A DNA stretch of 64,000 nt from Chryseobacterium sp. OSA05B (GCF_019970065.1 NZ_JAHXYH010000009.1:1-64000), one strand, 5' to 3'; positions 18,789 to 27,663 are shown, counted from the stretch's first letter. The notes: generated by a model not told the origin, from the letters alone. Program-made: numbers and translations.

Positions 18789-19655
18789 TTAGCTCCCTTG
18801 ATTCAGGTTTAAGCTATTCTTCCTGTATTCTTTAGGCGTCATGTTTCTGTATTTCTTGAACAGCTTAGACAGATGGCTTTCGTCACTGAACTGAAGTTCG
18901 TAAGCAATTTCACTCAACCTGGCACTGCTGTATTTCAGATAGGTCTCCACCAGTTTCAGGCGATAATCCAAAAGATAATCCTGATAGGAAACTCCGGTAT
19001 GCTGCTTAAAATATTCCCCGAAATAATTCTTTGAAATTCCAAAATGGTCAGCAATCACCTGAATTCTCGTTTTCTCCTTATTTTTTACATGCTCCTGAAT
19101 ATAAGTGATGATTTTCATGATGGAAAAAGCTTTCCTGTTCTGCTGCAGATCAGAAGTTTCGCTTTCAATGATATTCCGGGCGATAAGATTCAGCAGAATG
19201 GAAATACAGTTCCGGATAATCAGATAGTCGTTGGTTTTATTCCTGTACTCTCTGGCAATCTGCAGAATAAGGGCTTCTGCAAAACCTTCATCATCCTTAT
19301 TGCGGAATACACATCCTGCCCTCGCATGATAATTATTGCTGATATACTGAAGTTTGTAGAGATTTTCGCAGCTTTCTATGCGGTCGGCTTCCAGTCTTAT
19401 TTTATCAATGAATTCAATCGGGCACCGTATAGCAACGAGTTCTGCATTTTCACTTTTAAATTGATACAGCTGATTTTGGGGAATAATAAAAAGCTTAGAT
19501 TCCTTGAAAGTAATAGTCCGTTCATCATAAGTAAGCGTTCCATGCCCACTCAGCACATAAACCAAAGAAAGAAAGGTTTTCGTTTTGAGTGGAATTTCTT
19601 CATGACAAAGCTTGATTTCTTTCACATCAATACGTTCAACGGGTAATATCTTCAT
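18789..19655 (-). CDS. AraC family transcriptional regulator
   Basis: 288 residues. An N-terminal cupin-like sensor region (SGHGTLTYDERTITFKESKL; IIPQNQLYQFKS) is followed by a C-terminal double HTH at about residues 185-285 (IQVIADHFGISKNYFGEYFK; LSEIAYELQFSDESHLSKLF; YRNMTPKEYRKN). It diverges from the MFS transporter gene across a 74-bp gap and so probably controls it. The ligand is unknown. Confidence 0.9.
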   Translation of the reverse strand: MKILPVERIDVKEIKLCHEEIPLKTKTFLSLVYVLSGHGTLTYDERTITFKESKLFIIPQNQLYQFKSENAELVAIRCPIEFIDKIRLEADRIESCENLYKLQYISNNYHARAGCVFRNKDDEGFAEALILQIAREYRNKTNDYLIIRNCISILLNLIARNIIESETSDLQQNRKAFSIMKIITYIQEHVKNKEKTRIQVIADHFGISKNYFGEYFKQHTGVSYQDYLLDYRLKLVETYLKYSSARLSEIAYELQFSDESHLSKLFKKYRNMTPKEYRKNSLNLNQGS

Positions 19656-19710
19656 GTGTCAGTACTTATTTTTCCTCCAAAAGTACAATTTTACAGGTAC
19701 AATAAGCGGG

Positions 19711-19718
19711 TAATTTTG
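19711..19718 (+). promoter_or_regulatory. -7 box (TAATTTTG) before the MFS transporter
   Basis: It matches TAnnTTTG and ends 11 bp before the ATG at 19730. The arrangement is the same as at the ECF sigma gene (ggTAATTTTGC in both). Confidence 0.45.
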
Positions 19719-19729
19719 CAGAAAAAAAT

Positions 19730-21109
19730 ATGAATACCTATCCCAAACGATGGCAGGCCCTCAGCTATCTGACTGCAGGCGCTTTTCTTTCTCCTTTGGA
19801 TTATTTTATCGTCAATATGGCACTTCCCTCCATCAAAAAAGCATTTAACGCCAGTGATCATCAGCTTCAGTTAGTCGTTGCGATTTACGGGCTGACTTAT
19901 GCTGCCCTTGTTGTCTGTGGAGGCCGGCTGGGAGATTTATACGGGCGAAAAAAAATATTCATCCTGGGATTATACCTCTTTCTCCTTTCTTCTCTTGCCT
20001 GTGCTTTTTCTCCTGATATTACATTTCTTATCATCGCGCGCCTGTTTCAGGGAGTTGGAGCATCTTTTCTGGCGCCTCAGGTTCTGGCTTCCATCAGGGT
20101 TCTGTTCAACAGTAATGAGCAACCTAAGGCAGTCAGTTTATTCGGTTCTGTATTCGGGCTGGCTTCCGTTGCGGGACAATTATTAGGAGGATTTCTGCTT
20201 AATCTTCACTGGACCACGCTTTCGTGGGAAATGGTATTTCTAGTGAATGTTCCTGTCACTATATTGTGTATCATCGGTATTCATTTTACCATGGATAATA
20301 ACCGTGAAGAAACGAAACAAAACATTGATTTTACCGGAGCTTTTCTACTGATCATTTCATTACTGATGCTTATCTGTCCCATTATATTCGGCCGGAAATA
20401 CCATTGGGCGTGGTGGATTTCTATGATTCTATTATCAGGCATTTTACTGTTAATGATATTTTACAGATATGAAGTTAAATCATTGCGTAAGAATAAGCCT
20501 GTATTAATGGACCCTACTCTTTTACAGTCCCGCCCATTTGTTCTCTGCCTTCTGATTATTTTCTTTTACAATTTCACAGCAGGACTGTTTATCTGCTATC
20601 CGTATTATTTGCAGCAGTTTCTGCACCAGAATCCAATAGAAACAGGTTTGGCTATTATTCCATACGGGATTGCTTTCTTTCTTGGACCGTTACTTGTTTC
20701 GAGGATAAAGCTTTCTTCCCATTTTATGATCTATGTAGGCCTGGGTTTATTAATTACAGGATTTTCCCTGACTTCATTATTGATTTATGGTCAGGAAAAG
20801 CCTTCTTTCGGCACTGATATCAGTTTGTTTTTAGCCGGGCTTGGTCATGGCATTATTATGCCAGTGATGATGCGTAAAGCCATTGCTTTGATTAGTAAAG
20901 AAAAAGCGGGACAGGCATCAGGTCTGATCAGTATCAGTATACAGATCGGAAGTGTAACCGGGGGAACTATTATTGGAACGGCCTTTTTCAGTGCCATAGA
21001 ATATTGGGGATTTCCAAAAGCTTTTGCATTAGCTGTTTTGATGATTGTCGCAGTTCAGATCATTGGAATTTTCATCAATAAAACCCTGTTGAAATACAGT
21101 AAAGATTAA
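19730..21109 (+). CDS. MFS drug/metabolite exporter, DHA2-like
   Basis: 459 residues, almost entirely hydrophobic, with an estimated 14 transmembrane segments. It carries MFS motif A in the loop after TM2 (GGRLGDLYGRKKIF) and a motif-C-like region (LASVAGQLLGGFLL) near residue 150. The N-terminal MNTYPKRWQALSYLTAGAFL fits the EmrB/QacA-type exporters. It is divergent from an AraC regulator. Drug:proton antiport is the family role; the substrate is unknown. Confidence 0.88.
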   Translation: MNTYPKRWQALSYLTAGAFLSPLDYFIVNMALPSIKKAFNASDHQLQLVVAIYGLTYAALVVCGGRLGDLYGRKKIFILGLYLFLLSSLACAFSPDITFLIIARLFQGVGASFLAPQVLASIRVLFNSNEQPKAVSLFGSVFGLASVAGQLLGGFLLNLHWTTLSWEMVFLVNVPVTILCIIGIHFTMDNNREETKQNIDFTGAFLLIISLLMLICPIIFGRKYHWAWWISMILLSGILLLMIFYRYEVKSLRKNKPVLMDPTLLQSRPFVLCLLIIFFYNFTAGLFICYPYYLQQFLHQNPIETGLAIIPYGIAFFLGPLLVSRIKLSSHFMIYVGLGLLITGFSLTSLLIYGQEKPSFGTDISLFLAGLGHGIIMPVMMRKAIALISKEKAGQASGLISISIQIGSVTGGTIIGTAFFSAIEYWGFPKAFALAVLMIVAVQIIGIFINKTLLKYSKD

Positions 21110-21112
21110 TTT

Positions 21113-21165
21113 CAGATTACGAGTTTCGGGATTCGGAGTGAGAGAGTTTGAGAATTTGAGCGTAA
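21113..21165 (-). repeat. degenerate intergenic repeat text
   Basis: Read on the minus strand it contains TCTCAAACTCTC and CACTCCGAATCCCGAAACTC, resembling 43709-43745 (CACTCCGAA) and 18753-18764. TTCGGGAT at 21125-21132 recurs at 4846-4853 inside a gene. Confidence 0.45.
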
Positions 21166-21281
21166 ATGGGTTGTTGGTTCGGAATTGTTGAGCTTGAATC
21201 TGCCATTCACCTCAATCTTTGCCTCAACCTTAGCCTGATCTTGGTTCTTACCATTAATACAAAATATATCTATTTAAAATT

Positions 21282-21668
21282 ATGAATAATACAGAAAAAG
21301 TCATTCAAGAAATTAAAGAATTCCACAACGATATTGAAGCATGGTTTCGTGGAAAAGGAGATCAGGAAAGTCTTTACAAAAAGCTTCTGGCAGGTTTTAA
21401 TGCAGATTTCAAAATGGTGAATGGTAATAGTGACACCATCACTTTTACCGATTTTTCAGAATGGCTACCGGGCGCTTATGGCCAATTTCAGGATCGAAAC
21501 ATTGTTCTCGAAAATATTGAGGTGCATACTACAGAAAATCATGGATTGGCTTTCTATATTGAGATTCAGACGACAGGAAATACAGTAACACGCAGAAAAT
21601 CATCAGCCGTTTTTATGATTGGTGAAGAAAGAGCATTTTGGCTCCATCTTATTGAAAAATGGATTTGA
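21282..21668 (+). CDS. NTF2-like (DUF4440/SnoaL type) protein
   Basis: 128 residues, no signal peptide. It begins with a helix-rich region (VIQEIKEFHNDIEAWFRGKG) and ends in beta strands (NHGLAFYIEIQTTGNTVTRR; SAVFMIGEERAFWLHLIEKW). The size and pattern fit the cone-shaped NTF2-like fold, which includes small enzymes and ligand-binding proteins. It is a lone plus-strand gene after the MFS transporter, about 170 bp away. Its biochemical role cannot be predicted. Confidence 0.75.
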   Translation: MNNTEKVIQEIKEFHNDIEAWFRGKGDQESLYKKLLAGFNADFKMVNGNSDTITFTDFSEWLPGAYGQFQDRNIVLENIEVHTTENHGLAFYIEIQTTGNTVTRRKSSAVFMIGEERAFWLHLIEKWI

Positions 21669-21697
21669 CAATATTGTGGGATTGTAATTTAAGTTTT

Positions 21698-21747
21698 GGC
21701 TAAAGCCTTTGCGATATATATAAATTGAAAGCGGGCTAAAGCCCGCT
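21698..21747. repeat. paired GGCTAAAGCC hairpins
   Basis: GGCTAAAGCC at 21698-21707 is followed by AGCGGGC-TAAA-GCCCGCT at 21730-21747, a perfect 7-bp stem. Both share the core and the TAAA loop. The pair lies between convergent genes. The second hairpin, followed by CTTATTGATATTTT, may act as a weak terminator; the shared core suggests a small dispersed palindromic element. Confidence 0.5.
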
Positions 21748-21794
21748 CTTATTGATATTTTAACATAAATCTGTCACTTTATACCTGCAACCTG

Positions 21795-22430
21795 CTACCT
21801 AACTAAAAATTCATCACTAATTTTATACACACATCTCTGCCCTCCAGACAAAATATGATTAACTCTTTCCACCTGATAATTTTTACCAATCAGATTTTGG
21901 AAATTAGAGAGTTCGGCACGGCAAAATCCCTGACATTCAGTGGCGGCAGCACAGATCGGGCAGTGATTTTCGATCAGAAAATAGTCATTTCCTTCTTTTG
22001 TCCATTCTGCCATATACCCTTCTTCGCTGCGGACTTTTACCAGTACATCCAGGCGTTGTTCCAGAGATTCTGCTTTTACTAAAGCCTTTTCATAGCGTTC
22101 GTACGTGTTTTTTTCTCTGTCATTAATCAAAAGATCCAAAGCATTTTCCCCCAGAAGATTTTTTACAGACCGAAGGATCTGAACCGTAACATCCGCATGA
22201 GAATCGGGAAACTGGGAAAGTCCTTTTTCTGTAAGTGTGTAGTAAGTAGATGGTCGCCCTACGCCTTCACTTTTGTTGACTGATCTGATGAGACCTTCCT
22301 CGGCTAGATTCAGTAAATGCTTTCGCGCACCCTCCTTTGTAATGGAGAGTTCTTTAGAGATCAAAAGGGATGTGACTTCCCCTCTCATCTTTAAAAACAT
22401 CAGGATGCGGTCAGCTGCCGGCTTCTTCAT
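21795..22430 (-). CDS. HTH transcriptional regulator with Cys-rich C-terminus (SufR-like)
   Basis: 211 residues. A winged HTH occupies residues 1-75 (VTSLLISKELSITKEGARKH; wing GVGRPSTYYTLTEKG). The C-terminal part contains ENHCPICAAATECQGFCRAE and a last Cys in GGQRCVYKI, five cysteines in all, in the place where SufR-type regulators bind an Fe-S cluster. It diverges from the superoxide dismutase/ferredoxin block across 192 bp with inverted repeats. Redox or Fe-S status sensing controlling that block is the natural inference. Confidence 0.82.
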   Translation of the reverse strand: MKKPAADRILMFLKMRGEVTSLLISKELSITKEGARKHLLNLAEEGLIRSVNKSEGVGRPSTYYTLTEKGLSQFPDSHADVTVQILRSVKNLLGENALDLLINDREKNTYERYEKALVKAESLEQRLDVLVKVRSEEGYMAEWTKEGNDYFLIENHCPICAAATECQGFCRAELSNFQNLIGKNYQVERVNHILSGGQRCVYKISDEFLVR

Positions 22431-22443
22431 TTGACAATATTTG

Positions 22444-22558
22444 AGTTGTTTTATTTACTACAACAAATATAGTCATTTTCTATAATTTACCATTTAATTC
22501 ATTAAATACGTAAAAATCAGATCATTATATTAAATGGAAACCACAACATAAAACAACT
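22444..22558. promoter_or_regulatory. inverted repeats in the regulator/sod divergent region
   Basis: AGTTGTTTTAT (22444-22454) and ATAAAACAACT (22548-22558) are exact inverted copies flanking most of the intergenic region. A second, compact inverted repeat ATTTAAT-TC-ATTAAAT lies at 22492-22507. These are candidate operators for the divergent HTH regulator. Confidence 0.45.
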
Positions 22559-22586
22559 AAATGGTTTTTTTATTAAAATATATGAT

Positions 22587-22594
22587 TACCTTTG
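22587..22594 (+). promoter_or_regulatory. -7 box (TACCTTTG) for sod
   Basis: It matches TAnnTTTG 28 bp upstream of the sod ATG. No good -33 TTTG was seen; the region upstream is AT-rich and holds the regulator's inverted repeats. Confidence 0.45.
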
Positions 22595-22622
22595 AAACAC
22601 ATTAATCAAAAAAATAAAAGAA

Positions 22623-23249
22623 ATGAACTCATTCACATTACCACAGCTTCCTTATGCCTACGATGCACTGGAACCATTCATCGATAAAGAAACCATGACC
22701 ATCCATCATCAGCGTCATCATCAGGCGTATGTTGATAATTTGAATGCAGCTTTAAAAGCAGCTGATGAAACGTCTGCAGATCTCGATTCCATGCTTCAGA
22801 GAATAAGTGAATACAGTCCGGCTATTAGAAATAACGGCGGTGGACATTACAATCATTCCTTATTCTGGGAGATTCTTTCCCCTCAGCCGAAATTAAACCC
22901 TGAAGGAAAACTGACAGAGGCGATCAGCAGCACTTTTGGAAGTCTTGAAGATTTTAAAGCTGAAATGAAAAAAGCCGGTCTCGGACAGTTCGGTTCAGGA
23001 TGGGTATGGTTATATGTAAAATTCAATGGCTCAATCGCTATTACGTCTACGCCCAATCAGGACAATCCAATGATGGATACCCAGTCTGCCAACAGAGGCT
23101 TCCCGATTCTTGGAATAGATGTATGGGAACATGCCTATTATCTGGCTTATCAGAATAAAAGAGCGGATTATCTTGATTATCTCTGGTCTGTTCTCGACTG
23201 GTCAGCGGTAGAAAAAAAATACGAAGAAGCGCTTTCAAAAATCAGATAA
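22623..23249 (+). CDS. sodA: superoxide dismutase, Mn/Fe family
   Basis: 208 residues without a signal peptide, so cytoplasmic. The metal ligands are visible: H28 (TIHHQRHH), H78 (GHYNHSLFW), and D166 and H170 (GIDVWEHAYY). Gly in GGGHYNH and Gln in TPNQDNPM fit the Mn-type pattern rather than Fe-type, though cambialistic use cannot be excluded. It converts superoxide to peroxide and oxygen. It is the first gene of a plus-strand redox block and is divergent from a Cys-rich HTH regulator. Confidence 0.95.
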   Translation: MNSFTLPQLPYAYDALEPFIDKETMTIHHQRHHQAYVDNLNAALKAADETSADLDSMLQRISEYSPAIRNNGGGHYNHSLFWEILSPQPKLNPEGKLTEAISSTFGSLEDFKAEMKKAGLGQFGSGWVWLYVKFNGSIAITSTPNQDNPMMDTQSANRGFPILGIDVWEHAYYLAYQNKRADYLDYLWSVLDWSAVEKKYEEALSKIR

Positions 23250-23297
23250 ATCAAATTTAATACCCTGAATTCGGGTTAAGAAAATTAAGATAAGAGG

Positions 23298-23369
23298 TTG
23301 GAAGTCGGAAAAATGAGTATAAGCATGATAAAATTATCTTAAACTTCTCTCTTCCCGCTTGGAACTTCC
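23298..23369 (+). repeat. GGAAG-type degenerate repeat text
   Basis: TTGGAAGTCGGAA (23298-23310) and CTTGGAACTTCCG (23357-23369) lie in the 143-bp gap after sod. TTGGAAGCTGGAA at 55108-55120 is a near copy. Confidence 0.4.
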
Positions 23370-23392
23370 GTACCTTAACAAAAGAATCAATT

Positions 23393-23893
23393 ATGGATCA
23401 GAAAGTTTTTATCAATAAAGCAGAAGCTTCAGGAATCATTGCTCTGGATCTTTTAAATTATAAACCCACTACGGAAATCGTAGAGCTGGATATTAAAGAC
23501 CACCTTTTCATGGGAATGATTGTAAAAGAAAAAGAATTTAAAGAATCAATTTCTGCTGTAGATTTTTCTGTGTACAACGAAAAAGCTGTAGGGATTATCT
23601 GCTCTACAGATGCCATTATTCCGCCCTGGGCATTTATGATGTTAATGGAAAAACTGTCTCCTTATGCTGTTTACGCAGATTTAAACAGTGCAGAAAACAT
23701 TTTGCTGGATCTCTGGAAACGCCGCCTGATGTATGCAGATCTGAAATGCTATAAAAACCAGAAAGTGGTCGTCAGGGCAAGAGCCGATCACGATCCGTCA
23801 CTCTATTTACTGGCGGCCGGGCTCCTTAAGCCTTTGGTTAAAACGTTGATGTATGGTGAAATAGGCTTGCCGAAAGTAATTTTTAAAAGTTAA
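23393..23893 (+). CDS. DUF2480 family protein
   Basis: 166 residues, cytoplasmic, with the DUF2480 pattern: a beta-rich start (IIALDLLNYKPTTEIVELDI), KDHLFMGMIVKEKEFK, ICSTDAIIPPWAFMMLM, and a C-terminal GEIGLPKVIFK. In Bacteroidota this family is often found next to Fe-S assembly (SUF) genes. Here it lies between sod and an FMN reductase, which supports a role linked to Fe-S or redox homeostasis (inference). It ends 6 bp before the next start. Confidence 0.85.
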   Translation: MDQKVFINKAEASGIIALDLLNYKPTTEIVELDIKDHLFMGMIVKEKEFKESISAVDFSVYNEKAVGIICSTDAIIPPWAFMMLMEKLSPYAVYADLNSAENILLDLWKRRLMYADLKCYKNQKVVVRARADHDPSLYLLAAGLLKPLVKTLMYGEIGLPKVIFKS

Positions 23894-23899
23894 AAAACA

Positions 23900-24460
23900 A
23901 TGAAAGCAATTATATTCAACGGCTCATTGGAAAGAAGATCTGGGTCAACCTCGGGCAGGATTTCCCGATACTTTGCAGAAAAACTTGAGAAATCCGGTTT
24001 CCAAAGTGAAATCTTTACATTGGCAGATTCGGGGATTCCTCTCTTCGATGTTACACTCACCAAAACACCATTGGCCGTACAACGTATGACCCAGCTGTTT
24101 CTGGAAGCAGACATTCATTTCTGGCTTGCTCCTCTTTATCATGGAAGCATTCCCGGAGTGATGAAAAATTGCCTGGACTGGCTTGAAGTTACCTCGGGGT
24201 ATTATCAGCCCTACCTCACGGACAAAACGATTGGACTGGTTTGCTGGGCAGACGGGCTGCATGCCATGCAGGGCATCAATACGATGGATGTTGTCGCTAA
24301 ATCACTACGGGCATGGCCGTTGCCTTTCAGCGTCCCTGTGATGAGAACTGCATTATTTGATCCCGAAGACCCCTCGAAAATATCTCTCTTGTATTCTGAA
24401 AAATTCGATAAACTGATCAGCATTGCCACTACAAAAAGGATAGAAAGTACAACAAAATGA
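23900..24460 (+). CDS. NADPH-dependent FMN reductase family flavoprotein
   Basis: 186 residues with a flavodoxin-like fold. An FMN-phosphate-binding loop is near the start (IIFNGSLERRSGSTSGRIS), followed by the family motif PLYHGSIPGVMKNCLDWLE at about residue 80. Such enzymes reduce flavin or quinones with NADPH. It is 6 bp after the DUF2480 gene and directly before two ferredoxin genes, so it may take part in an electron-transfer route with them. The partner is not proven. Confidence 0.87.
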   Translation: MKAIIFNGSLERRSGSTSGRISRYFAEKLEKSGFQSEIFTLADSGIPLFDVTLTKTPLAVQRMTQLFLEADIHFWLAPLYHGSIPGVMKNCLDWLEVTSGYYQPYLTDKTIGLVCWADGLHAMQGINTMDVVAKSLRAWPLPFSVPVMRTALFDPEDPSKISLLYSEKFDKLISIATTKRIESTTK

Positions 24461-24483
24461 ATAACAACGATTGATTGATGATA

Positions 24484-24807
24484 ATGAAGGATGAAATTAC
24501 AATCACAGTAAAGGATCCGGAAGGAAATATCCATGAACTGATGTGCCCTCTGGAAATGGGGCTTAGTCTCAAAGATCTCTGCAAAGCATATGAACTGCCT
24601 ATGGAAGCGATGTGCGGAGGAATGGCGATGTGTGCGACTTGCCACTGTTACATTCTGAGTGAAGCTTCAGTGCTTCCAGAAAAAGGTGATATGGAGGAGG
24701 CGCTCTTATCCGAACTTTTTACGACACTCCCTTCCAGCAGACTTGCCTGCCAGATTCAGCTCACGGCTGAAATGGACGGCCTTTCCATAGAAATTGCACA
24801 GAATTAA
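24484..24807 (+). CDS. 2Fe-2S ferredoxin
   Basis: About 107 residues from the ATG at 24484 (MKDEITITVKDPEGN); upstream in-frame starts add three residues. The [2Fe-2S] ligands are C-X5-C-X2-C (MCGGMAMCATCHC) followed by a distant Cys in SSRLACQIQL, as in adrenodoxin-type ferredoxins. It transfers single electrons in the cytoplasm. It lies 23 bp after the FMN reductase gene; a terminator hairpin follows at 24895-24935. Confidence 0.9.
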   Translation: MKDEITITVKDPEGNIHELMCPLEMGLSLKDLCKAYELPMEAMCGGMAMCATCHCYILSEASVLPEKGDMEEALLSELFTTLPSSRLACQIQLTAEMDGLSIEIAQN

Positions 24808-24894
24808 TTCAAAATAAAAGAAAATTGCTTGAGCACTGGACCGATCGATGCTTATAGCCTATTGTTTTTTTTCATTTAAGTTATGTTTAGACGG

Positions 24895-24935
24895 AGGGAT
24901 TTCCCACGCCAAAAGTCGAAGGAAATCCCTTTTTT
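24895..24935 (+). terminator. rho-independent terminator
   Basis: AGGGATTTCC (24895-24904) pairs perfectly with GGAAATCCCT (24921-24930) and is followed by a T-run. It separates the sod-to-2Fe-2S genes from the 4Fe-4S ferredoxin, which may be transcribed separately or by read-through. Confidence 0.75.
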
Positions 24936-24964
24936 AAAACCACCCTTTAAAACCTTACCTATTT

Positions 24965-25315
24965 ATGGCTATTACAATAACTGATGACTGCATCAACTGC
25001 GGAGCCTGCGAACCTGAATGTCCTAACTCAGCAATTTATGAGGGCGCCATCGACTGGCGCTGGCAGGACAAGACAAAACTTTCAGGAAAATTTGTCTTTC
25101 CGGACGGAAAAGAAGCAGATGCAAACACCTTTCAACAGGCATACTCAGATGATGTCTACTACATCGTACCCGGAAAATGCACGGAATGTAAAGGTTTTCA
25201 CGAAGAACCACAATGCAAAACAGTTTGTCCCGTAGATTGTTGTGTAGACGATCCTGAGCATCGTGAGACCGAAGAAACGCTGTTGGACCGTCAACGATTT
25301 TTACATACAGAGTAG
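24965..25315 (+). CDS. 4Fe-4S dicluster ferredoxin
   Basis: 116 residues. Two cluster-binding motifs are visible: CINCGACEPECP near residue 9, and CTECKGFHEEPQCKTVCPVD in the second half (C-X2-C, then C-X3-C-P with an insertion, as in YfhL/Alvin-type ferredoxins). It is a low-potential electron carrier in the cytoplasm. It lies 157 bp after the 2Fe-2S ferredoxin gene, with a terminator between them. Confidence 0.92.
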   Translation: MAITITDDCINCGACEPECPNSAIYEGAIDWRWQDKTKLSGKFVFPDGKEADANTFQQAYSDDVYYIVPGKCTECKGFHEEPQCKTVCPVDCCVDDPEHRETEETLLDRQRFLHTE

Positions 25316-25515
25316 GATTATTTATGAAAGCCAAAAAGCTAACATTTATAAAAAACAAAACATTGATATTCAGTATTTTATTTATTTTTTAGTTAACAAA
25401 ATAAATGGAAAATACTTCAAGTTGTTAACAAGTTTTTAATGGTGTTTTTTTTATATCACTGATAAAGTTTTTTTAATTGCAGAGTTATTTAACTCGAATA
25501 AAAAGCTTAACACAT

Positions 25516-27663
25516 ATGAAAAAACAATTACTTCTGATCAGTACGCTAATCACTTTTCTTGCTTCTGCACAAAATAATGAAGCTCTTCAAAGAGAATTTG
25601 AAAGACAAAATAAGGAAAACAGCGAAAAATTTGACTCATATATTTCAAAACAATATGGATCAGGCGAAAAAAACACGGAGGTTCAAAAAGAAATTGAAGA
25701 AAAAAGAAGCCGTTTGGGAGGTTTTCAACCCAATGGAAAACCATTCTTTCTTCAGCCCCATGACATCGACCAGATCAAAAACTCCAATTCCGATTTTATT
25801 CAGAACGGAACTGTAAGTGGCCTGACAGGAAGTTTTAATGGAGAAAATATTAAGTTTACTATTTTTGACGGTGGCGAAATCGCCAATTCAGGCAGAGTAT
25901 TTGCCGAACATGAATTCTTTAGTAATCTTCCCAACAGAATCAGCAATAAAGAAGCATCCACAATGAATTACGGAGGCCACGCCACTTCAGTTGCCGGATT
26001 CATTGGAGCAAAACCCTATATACAGTCCGTAACTTTCACGAACGGGACGACAAAAGTCATCAATTTTCAGGGAATCGCTAAAAATTCCACTATAGATTCC
26101 TATGCTTTTGCAACAACAGTCTTACCCGGCAGCACATCTACCAGTACTATTTTTCAAAAAATTTTAACTGCACAGCCTAAAATATCCAACCATTCTTACG
26201 GAACAAATCCCGGCTGGGATCTGCAAACCATCAATGGAGCAAATGCATGGGTATGGAATGGTGAGTTTACAAGCCCTGCCACTTCTTATGATATTCAGGG
26301 AACCTATTTTACCACTGATCAGAATTATGATCAGATTGTCTACACCAATCCTTCCTATGTCATTGTAAAATCAGCTGGGAACAGTTACGGATTTGGACCT
26401 ACCTATCCTGGAACTTCAGCATTTCCGAAATATTATATCGACAGTAATGACAATCCCGTTCCATTTGCGGCAACCGATACGATGCCGGCAGCCAATTGTG
26501 TATCAGGATATGACTGTATCGGGGTGGGTTCATTGGCCAAAAATATTATTGTAGTAGGGGCTACAGACATTATTACGGCCAACGCCGGAAGATATACCAC
26601 AGCAACAGACGTTATTCATTCTAATTACAGCAGTGCCGGACCAAGAGATGACGGAGGCATAAAACCTGACATTACGGCTGTAGGCACCAGTGTAGGAAGC
26701 GCTTCGACAGCAGAAAATACAACGGGAAGCCAGGGAATTACTGTTAACAGCGGAACTTCATTCTCCGGACCTGTAGTAACAGGAATTATTGGACTTTGGA
26801 CACAAATTAACAAGCAGCTTTTCGGAGGTACTGAACTTAACGCTGCCTCTGCTAAAACCCTAATGATACATTCTGCTCAGGAAGCAGGAAATATCGGTCC
26901 GGATCCTCATTTTGGATGGGGATTTATTGATGCCAAAAAAGGAGCGGAATTATTGGTCGGTAAATCCAATAACACGATCCTGTTCAATGATGAAACTTTA
27001 ACCAGTGGCACACCTAATAAAAAGAGAGTAATTGCGTCAGGAAGCGAACCTCTGAAAGTAACTATTTCATGGGTTGACCCTGCTTATGCAGTTCCTGCTG
27101 ATCTCACCTTTCAGACTGCTCACAATAACAGAGCCTCAAAATTAGTAAATGATCTGGATGTAAGAATTATTGATACGACCACGAATATGTCCTACGAACC
27201 TTGGAAATTAAACGCTTTAAGCCCAATGACTCCAGCCATAAAAGGAGATAATACGGTAGATAACGTTGAGCAGGTGATTATCCCAACACCAGCTGCAAGC
27301 CGGGAATACAGAATAGAGATCACCAATAAAGGCAGTCTGGTCAACGGTACCGGAGCCAATGCACCACAAAACTACGCGATTCTTGTTTCAGGCTATACGC
27401 AGGTTCTGAGCACTGGTGAAGCGGAAAGACAGCACGACGGTATTGCGGTCATCCCTGCTGTGACGAAAGATATTGTTACTATACTTAAAGCCCCGAAAAA
27501 ATCGACTTATGCGGTTTATGATATGTCCGGCAAAAAGCTGCAAAACGGCATCATCATCAGTGATAGGGAATCTCTGGATTTGTCATCTTATGCCAAAGGT
27601 ATCTATATCATAGAAATTAAAACCGAAACAATACATATTTCTAAAAAAGTGATTAAAGACTAG
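25516..27663 (+). CDS. S8 subtilisin-like serine protease with T9SS sorting domain
   Basis: The start at 25516 gives a signal peptide (MKKQLLLISTLITFLASAQ); a longer frame adds 13 residues with no signal character. The product is 715 residues. The catalytic triad is visible as D118 (IKFTIFDGGE), H155 (NYGGHATSVAG) and S415 (NSGTSFSGPV). A beta-rich domain follows the protease. The C-terminal ~75 residues are a T9SS type A sorting domain (YAVYDMSGKKLQNG ... GIYIIEI ... SKKVIKD). It is an extracellular or surface protease, transcribed alone or with the following secreted protein. Confidence 0.92.
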   Translation: MKKQLLLISTLITFLASAQNNEALQREFERQNKENSEKFDSYISKQYGSGEKNTEVQKEIEEKRSRLGGFQPNGKPFFLQPHDIDQIKNSNSDFIQNGTVSGLTGSFNGENIKFTIFDGGEIANSGRVFAEHEFFSNLPNRISNKEASTMNYGGHATSVAGFIGAKPYIQSVTFTNGTTKVINFQGIAKNSTIDSYAFATTVLPGSTSTSTIFQKILTAQPKISNHSYGTNPGWDLQTINGANAWVWNGEFTSPATSYDIQGTYFTTDQNYDQIVYTNPSYVIVKSAGNSYGFGPTYPGTSAFPKYYIDSNDNPVPFAATDTMPAANCVSGYDCIGVGSLAKNIIVVGATDIITANAGRYTTATDVIHSNYSSAGPRDDGGIKPDITAVGTSVGSASTAENTTGSQGITVNSGTSFSGPVVTGIIGLWTQINKQLFGGTELNAASAKTLMIHSAQEAGNIGPDPHFGWGFIDAKKGAELLVGKSNNTILFNDETLTSGTPNKKRVIASGSEPLKVTISWVDPAYAVPADLTFQTAHNNRASKLVNDLDVRIIDTTTNMSYEPWKLNALSPMTPAIKGDNTVDNVEQVIIPTPAASREYRIEITNKGSLVNGTGANAPQNYAILVSGYTQVLSTGEAERQHDGIAVIPAVTKDIVTILKAPKKSTYAVYDMSGKKLQNGIIISDRESLDLSSYAKGIYIIEIKTETIHISKKVIKD

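Noticed and set aside
19044..19646. Open frame of about 200 codons on the plus strand
   Set aside because: Antisense to the AraC regulator, whose HTH domains are intact; the plus-strand product has no family features.
24211..24645. Open frame on the minus strand across the FMN reductase/ferredoxin junction
   Set aside because: Shadow of two well-supported plus-strand genes; no domain recognised.
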